NCBI GenBank assembly: GCA_937903315.1
Contig: CALCZO010000137.1
Coordinates: forward strand, 1 to 10,092
Reading direction: 5' to 3'
DNA from: an uncultured Alphaproteobacteria bacterium
GTDB taxonomy: Bacteria > Pseudomonadota > Alphaproteobacteria > Rhizobiales > Beijerinckiaceae
Length of the DNA: 10,092 bases
Shown here one piece after another: positions 6,971 through 10,092 of the stretch (position 1 is its first letter; every line of letters starts with the position of its first letter). The notes beneath the pieces were generated by a model. The model saw only the letters and a program-made list of their open reading frames with translations, was not told the origin of the DNA and ran no database searches. Made by a program: the position numbers and the translations under genes.

Positions 6971-8088
6971 CTCTCGCCGCGCGCCCAGCCGTCCTTCACG
7001 CCGGCGACATAATCGGCATAACGCCCGGCGCGGATGGCCTCGCGCGCGCCGGCGACGAGATCGCAATAGTAGGCGATGTTGTTCCACGTCAGCAGGATGT
7101 CGCCCAGCATCTCCTGCGATTTGACGAGGTGATGGAGGTAGGCGCGGGAGTAGTCGCGCGTCGCCGGGCAGGACGATGCTTCGTCCATCGGTCGGCGGTC
7201 GTCGGCGTGGCGCGCATTCTTGAGGTTGAGCTTGCCGAAGCGGGTGTAGGCGGTGCCGTGCCGGCCAGCGCGGGTCGGCATGACGCAATCGAACATGTCG
7301 ATGCCGCGGCCGATCGCTTCGAGGATATCGTCGGGCGTACCGACACCCATCAGATAGCGCGGCTTGTCTTTCGGCAGGAACGGTTCGGTCGCCTCGATGG
7401 TCGCCAGCATCTCGGCCTGCGGCTCGCCCACCGCCAGCCCGCCCAGCGCATAGCCGGGCAGGTCGAGCGCGGCGAGTGCCTCGGCGCTGGCGCGGCGCAG
7501 ATGCGGCACGGTGCCGCCCTGCACGATGCCGAACAGCGCCTTGCCCGGCTGCCTGCCGAATGCCTCCTTGCAGCGGGCGGCCCAGCGCAGCGACAGCTGC
7601 ATCGCCCGCTCGACATCCCTGTCCTCCGCCGGCAGGCGGATGCACTCGTCAAGCTGCATGATGATGTCGGAATCGAGCTTGAGCTGGATATCGACCGAGC
7701 GTTCCGGAGTCAGTCGGTGCATCGATCCGTCGATGTGCGACTTGAAGGTGACGCCCTCCTCGTCAAGCTTGCGCAAGGCTGCCAGAGACATCACCTGAAA
7801 GCCGCCGGAATCGGTCAGGATCGGCTGCGGCCAGCGGGCGAACTCATGCAGGCCGCCCAGCGCCTCCACCCGCTCTGCGCCGGGGCGCAGCATCAGGTGA
7901 TAGGTGTTGCCCAGGATGATATCGGCCCCGGCCTGACGCACATGATCGAGCAGCATGCCCTTGACGGTGCCCGCTGTGCCGACCGGCATGAACACCGGGG
8001 TGCGGATGGTGCCGCGCGGCATGGTGATGGCGCCGGTGCGCGCGGTGCCGTCGGTGGCGTGGAGAGTGAAGGCAAAATCGTCTGTCAT
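6967..8088 (-). CDS. tgt: tRNA-guanine(34) transglycosylase Tgt, zinc ligands mostly replaced
   Basis: Tgt exchanges guanine 34 of tRNAs with GUN anticodons for preQ1, the first step of queuosine formation on tRNA. The 373-residue length matches the family (E. coli about 375). The catalytic residues are present: Asp93 in DSGGFQ (93-98) and the nucleophile Asp267 in MFDCVMPTRAGRHG, plus the substrate-binding GGLAVGE at 216-222. The characterised bacterial enzyme binds zinc through Cys302, Cys304, Cys307 and His333 (E. coli numbers). Aligning on the conserved YSRAYLHH block puts Ser305, Cys307, Thr310 and Asn336 at those places, so three of four ligands are gone while spacing is unchanged. The start codon lacks a clear ribosome binding site, but the protein begins correctly relative to the family. 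It lies downstream of queA on the same strand, separated by a palindromic repeat. Confidence 0.96.
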   Translation of the reverse strand: MTDDFAFTLHATDGTARTGAITMPRGTIRTPVFMPVGTAGTVKGMLLDHVRQAGADIILGNTYHLMLRPGAERVEALGGLHEFARWPQPILTDSGGFQVMSLAALRKLDEEGVTFKSHIDGSMHRLTPERSVDIQLKLDSDIIMQLDECIRLPAEDRDVERAMQLSLRWAARCKEAFGRQPGKALFGIVQGGTVPHLRRASAEALAALDLPGYALGGLAVGEPQAEMLATIEATEPFLPKDKPRYLMGVGTPDDILEAIGRGIDMFDCVMPTRAGRHGTAYTRFGKLNLKNARHADDRRPMDEASSCPATRDYSRAYLHHLVKSQEMLGDILLTWNNIAYYCDLVAGAREAIRAGRYADYVAGVKDGWARGES

Positions 8089-8153
8089 GCCGCGCGTTCT
8101 AGACGCTTCGGCGCAGCGAGGAAAGGCGGTGCCTGCCGCTCTGTCGCCCCCCT

Positions 8154-8243
8154 GTCATGCGCGCCCTTGTGGGGGCATCCATGTCTTGGGATCTGCCCGG
8201 CGCAGCACAACCGTGGATGACCGGGGCCAGCCCGGTCATGACG
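8154..8243. repeat. Two-palindrome intergenic repeat (RIME-like) between queA and tgt
   Basis: The right half is a perfect nine-base inverted repeat, ATGACCGGG (8217-8225) and CCCGGTCAT (8231-8239), with a five-base loop and CGT/ACG continuing outside. The left half, about 8154-8183, has the same outline (GTCATG ... GGGCATCCATG) but with mismatches. Such paired palindromes, which give peptides like MxGLxPxIH when translated, are common between genes in alphaproteobacteria and resemble the rhizobial intergenic mosaic elements. The match is from memory of the pattern. The right palindrome contains the queA stop codon. Confidence 0.75.
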
Positions 8244-9336
8244 AGGGCGGTGTGTTCTCGGGCCAGAGCAGGCTGGCATCGCCATAGGAATAAAAGCGGT
8301 AGCCGGTGCCAATGGCATGGGCATAGGCGGCGCGCATGGTGGCGTGACCGGCAAAGGCGCTGACCAGCATGAACAGCGTCGATTTTGGCAGGTGGAAGTT
8401 GGTCCACAGCAGATCGATCGCGCGAAACGCGTAGCCGGGGCGGATGAAGATCGCCGTATCACCGGCGAACGGGCGGATCACCCTGTCCGCACCGGTCGCG
8501 CTTTCGAGCAGGCGCAGCGAGGTGGTGCCGACCGCGACGATGCGCCCGCCGCGCGCGCGGGCGACGTTGAGGGCCTCGGCGGTCGCAGCGCTGACCGTGC
8601 CCCATTCGGCATGCATCCGGTGCTCGTTGAGGTTGTCAACCTTGACCGGCAGGAAAGTCCCTGCCCCGACGTGCAGCGTGACGAAATGACGGCTGACTCC
8701 CATCGCATCGAGGCGGGCGAACAGGTCGGGCGTGAAATGCAGCCCGGCGGTCGGGGCCGCAACAGCGCCGTCCGCTTCGGCATAGATGGTCTGGTAGTCG
8801 GCGCGGTCGCCGTCCTCGGCCGGGCGGGCGGCGGCAATATAGGGAGGCAGCGGCATCTCACCCAGCCGGGCAATCGCCTCGTCGAGCGCAGGGCCGGAAA
8901 AATCGAACGCCAGCAGGATTTCGCCGCCGTCGCGCTTTTCGATGACCTCACCCACCAGCCCCGAGAGCAGGCAGGCGGTTTCGGTCTCGCCAAACGCGAT
9001 CCGGTCGCCGACAGCGAGGCGTTTGCCGGGCCGGGCGAAAGCCAGCCAGCGGCTGTCATCAACCCGCTTGTGCAGCATCACCTCGATATGGATGGTGCTG
9101 GCCTGACGGGTGCGCAGACCGCGCAGGCGGGCGGGAATGACGCGGGTGTTGTTGAACACCAGCGCGTCGCCGGGCCGGAGCAGCGCCGGCAGATCGCGCA
9201 CAATCCGGTCGTCCAGCGCGCCGGGTGCGGTGCGGTTGACGGTCAGAAGCCTGGCGGAATCGCGCGGGCGGGCCGGATGAAGTGCAATCGCCTCCGGCGG
9301 CAGGGTGAAGTCGTAGTCGGCGAGTGTGTCGGTCAT
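8236..9336 (-). CDS. queA: S-adenosylmethionine:tRNA ribosyltransferase-isomerase QueA
   Basis: QueA transfers and isomerises the ribose of S-adenosylmethionine onto preQ1 at position 34 of tRNA, giving epoxyqueuosine; it acts just after Tgt. The 366-residue product has conserved family blocks in order: FNNTRVIPARL, MPLPPYI, AAPTAGLHFT, VGAGTFLPVK, GTTSLRLLES and NFHLPKSTLFMLVSAFAG near the C-terminus. I chose the ATG at 9334-9336 because the protein then begins directly at the family N-terminus (MTDTLADYDF). The in-frame extension of 13 codons to 9375 reads MAGPAPAIHGAPA, which is a translated palindromic repeat and not protein-like. The ribosome binding site is weak. The last codons run into another copy of that repeat, which supplies the TGA. 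Upstream lie cyclophilin genes on the same strand. Confidence 0.96.
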   Translation of the reverse strand: MTDTLADYDFTLPPEAIALHPARPRDSARLLTVNRTAPGALDDRIVRDLPALLRPGDALVFNNTRVIPARLRGLRTRQASTIHIEVMLHKRVDDSRWLAFARPGKRLAVGDRIAFGETETACLLSGLVGEVIEKRDGGEILLAFDFSGPALDEAIARLGEMPLPPYIAAARPAEDGDRADYQTIYAEADGAVAAPTAGLHFTPDLFARLDAMGVSRHFVTLHVGAGTFLPVKVDNLNEHRMHAEWGTVSAATAEALNVARARGGRIVAVGTTSLRLLESATGADRVIRPFAGDTAIFIRPGYAFRAIDLLWTNFHLPKSTLFMLVSAFAGHATMRAAYAHAIGTGYRFYSYGDASLLWPENTPPSS

Positions 9337-9346
9337 GGCAGGGGCA

Positions 9347-9380
9347 CCGTGAATGGCCGGCGCGGGGCCGGCCATGACGG
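9347..9380. repeat. Palindromic intergenic repeat upstream of queA
   Basis: ATGGCCGGC (9353-9361) and GCCGGCCAT (9367-9375) form a perfect nine-base inverted repeat with a five-base loop, flanked by CCGT and ACGG arms. The arm length, loop length and flanks match the right palindrome of the repeat at the other end of queA, so both belong to one family. This copy is a single palindrome. A hairpin here could weakly attenuate transcription from the cyclophilin gene into queA, but no T-run follows it. Confidence 0.72.
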
Positions 9381-9394
9381 GTGGCCGTCAGCCA

Positions 9395-9865
9395 TCACGC
9401 CGCGTCGGCGGCGATGCTGGCCTTGTTGATCCGGTCGGGAGTGCGGACCGGCTCGCCACGGGCGAAGGTGTCGACGTTGTCCATGCCTTCGATCACCTTG
9501 CCCCAGACGGTGTACTGGCCATCGAGAAAGCGGGCGTCGGCAAAGCAGATGAAGAACTGCGAATTGGCCGAATTCGGGTTCTGCGCCCGGGCCATCGAGC
9601 AGGTGCCGCGGACATGCGGGGCGCTGTTGAACTCGGCCTTCAGGTCCGGATAGCTCGAGCCGCCGGTGCCGGTGCCCTTCGGGCAGCCGCCCTGCGCCAT
9701 GAACCCGTCGATGACGCGGTGGAACGACAGGCCGTCGTAGAAGCCCTCACGCACCAGCTTCTTGATGTGGGCGACATGGCCGGGGGCGAGATCGGGACGC
9801 ATCTCGATCACCACCTTGCCCTTGGTGGTGTCGAAAATCAGGGTGTCTTCGGGAGCGGTTGTCAT
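9395..9865 (-). CDS. ppiB: Peptidyl-prolyl cis-trans isomerase, cyclophilin type (cytoplasmic)
   Basis: This 156-residue protein is a single cyclophilin domain, catalysing cis-trans isomerisation of proline peptide bonds during protein folding. Catalytic residues are present: Arg50 in FHRVIDGFMAQGG (48-60), with Phe55 and Gln58 at the same spacing as Arg55, Phe60 and Gln63 of human cyclophilin A, and the NSANSQFFI block. There is no signal peptide, so it should be cytoplasmic, hence the ppiB symbol. Its ATG has AGGA nine bases upstream. A second cyclophilin gene lies 48 bases upstream on the same strand and queA follows 58 bases downstream, so an operon is likely. Confidence 0.95.
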   Translation of the reverse strand: MTTAPEDTLIFDTTKGKVVIEMRPDLAPGHVAHIKKLVREGFYDGLSFHRVIDGFMAQGGCPKGTGTGGSSYPDLKAEFNSAPHVRGTCSMARAQNPNSANSQFFICFADARFLDGQYTVWGKVIEGMDNVDTFARGEPVRTPDRINKASIAADAA

Positions 9866-9875
9866 GATCGTCTGT

Positions 9876-9909
9876 CCTGGAATGGTTTCTTGCCTGGGAT
9901 GGTTTCTTG
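9876..9909. repeat. Tandem duplication of 17 bases between the two cyclophilin genes
   Basis: CCTGGAATGGTTTCTTG (9876-9892) is followed directly by CCTGGGATGGTTTCTTG (9893-9909), one mismatch in 17. Read on the minus strand, the copy nearer the gene carries the AGGA ribosome binding site of the downstream cyclophilin; the other copy has AGG with a C in place of the final A. Confidence 0.85.
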
Positions 9910-9913
9910 AAAC

Positions 9914-10092
9914 TTACATGCGGGCGTCGGCGGCAACCTGCATCTTGATGATGCGGTCGGGGTTGGCGACCTTGCCGTTGGCGTTGCTGTCGCCCTTCTT
10001 GATCTTGTCGACCACGTCCATGCCCTGCACGACCTCGCCGAACACGGTGTACTGGCCGTTCAGGAACGAGCCGTCGCCGAACATGATGAAGA
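9914..10092 (-). CDS. Peptidyl-prolyl cis-trans isomerase, cyclophilin type, C-terminal part (partial)
   Basis: The reading frame enters from the window edge and ends at TAA (9914-9916), giving 58 complete codons: FIMFGDGSFLNGQYTVFGEV and on to NPDRIIKMQVAADARM. This is the C-terminal third of a cyclophilin. It aligns with the neighbouring gene (FLDGQYTVWGKV there) but is clearly diverged and has a longer loop, GDSNANGKVANP, before the last strand. The N-terminus is outside the window, so whether it has a signal peptide is unknown. In related genomes the first of two adjacent cyclophilin genes is often a periplasmic PpiA-type protein; that is an expectation, not seen here. Confidence 0.93.
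   Translation of the reverse strand, partial: FIMFGDGSFLNGQYTVFGEVVQGMDVVDKIKKGDSNANGKVANPDRIIKMQVAADARM

Noticed and set aside
6125..7645. Open frame of 506 codons on the minus strand covering the phosphatase gene and half of tgt
   Set aside because: It spans two real genes in a different frame from tgt and has no domain of its own. The same applies to the 503-codon plus-strand frame at 6709-8220.
8317..9429. Plus-strand frame of 370 codons opposite queA
   Set aside because: Shadow of queA on the opposite strand; no motif, no ribosome binding site, composition typical of reverse-strand frames.
1..10092. Novel defence, biosynthetic or mobile system
   Set aside because: All sizeable frames with protein-like composition belong to known housekeeping families. 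There is no transposase, integrase, toxin-antitoxin pair, CRISPR array or retron-like element in the window.

Overview
The window looks like ordinary chromosomal DNA of a GC-rich alphaproteobacterium. The evidence is the strong G/C bias at third codon positions, the cyclophilin-cyclophilin-queA-tgt gene order (which I recall as typical of Hyphomicrobiales/Rhizobiales) and the two-palindrome intergenic repeats of the kind seen in rhizobia and relatives. The order-level placement is an inference. I found no mobile element with a transposase, no prophage, no CRISPR array and no defence or secretion cassette. Nearly every base is explained by housekeeping genes.

Bases 1-1620: on the minus strand, glmU (UDP-GlcNAc synthesis for peptidoglycan and LPS) is followed 32 bases downstream by the first ten codons of a glutathione S-transferase-like gene cut by the window edge. 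A candidate glmU promoter lies in the divergent region, within a run of three 9-base repeats. Bases 1623-5863: on the plus strand, opgG/opgD-type and opgH genes overlap and form an osmoregulated periplasmic glucan operon. A 62-base gap separates them from kbp (ygaU), a cytoplasmic BON-LysM potassium-binding protein, which is closed by a strong intrinsic terminator. The three may form one osmoadaptation unit.

Bases 5969-6141: a tRNA-Lys(UUU) gene with a good sigma70-type promoter. Its 3' end takes part in a 10-bp inverted repeat. Bases 6188-6970: an inositol-monophosphatase-family gene on the plus strand, whose stop codon overlaps that of the convergent tgt gene inside a shared CTAG.

Bases 6967-10092: a minus-strand run, in transcription order, of a partial cyclophilin, a complete cyclophilin, queA and tgt. 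queA and tgt carry out successive steps of queuosine tRNA modification, and the cyclophilins assist protein folding. Palindromic repeats of one family sit on both sides of queA, and one supplies its stop codon. The most notable molecular observation is that the predicted tRNA-guanine transglycosylase keeps its catalytic aspartates but has lost three of the four residues that bind structural zinc in the characterised bacterial enzyme.
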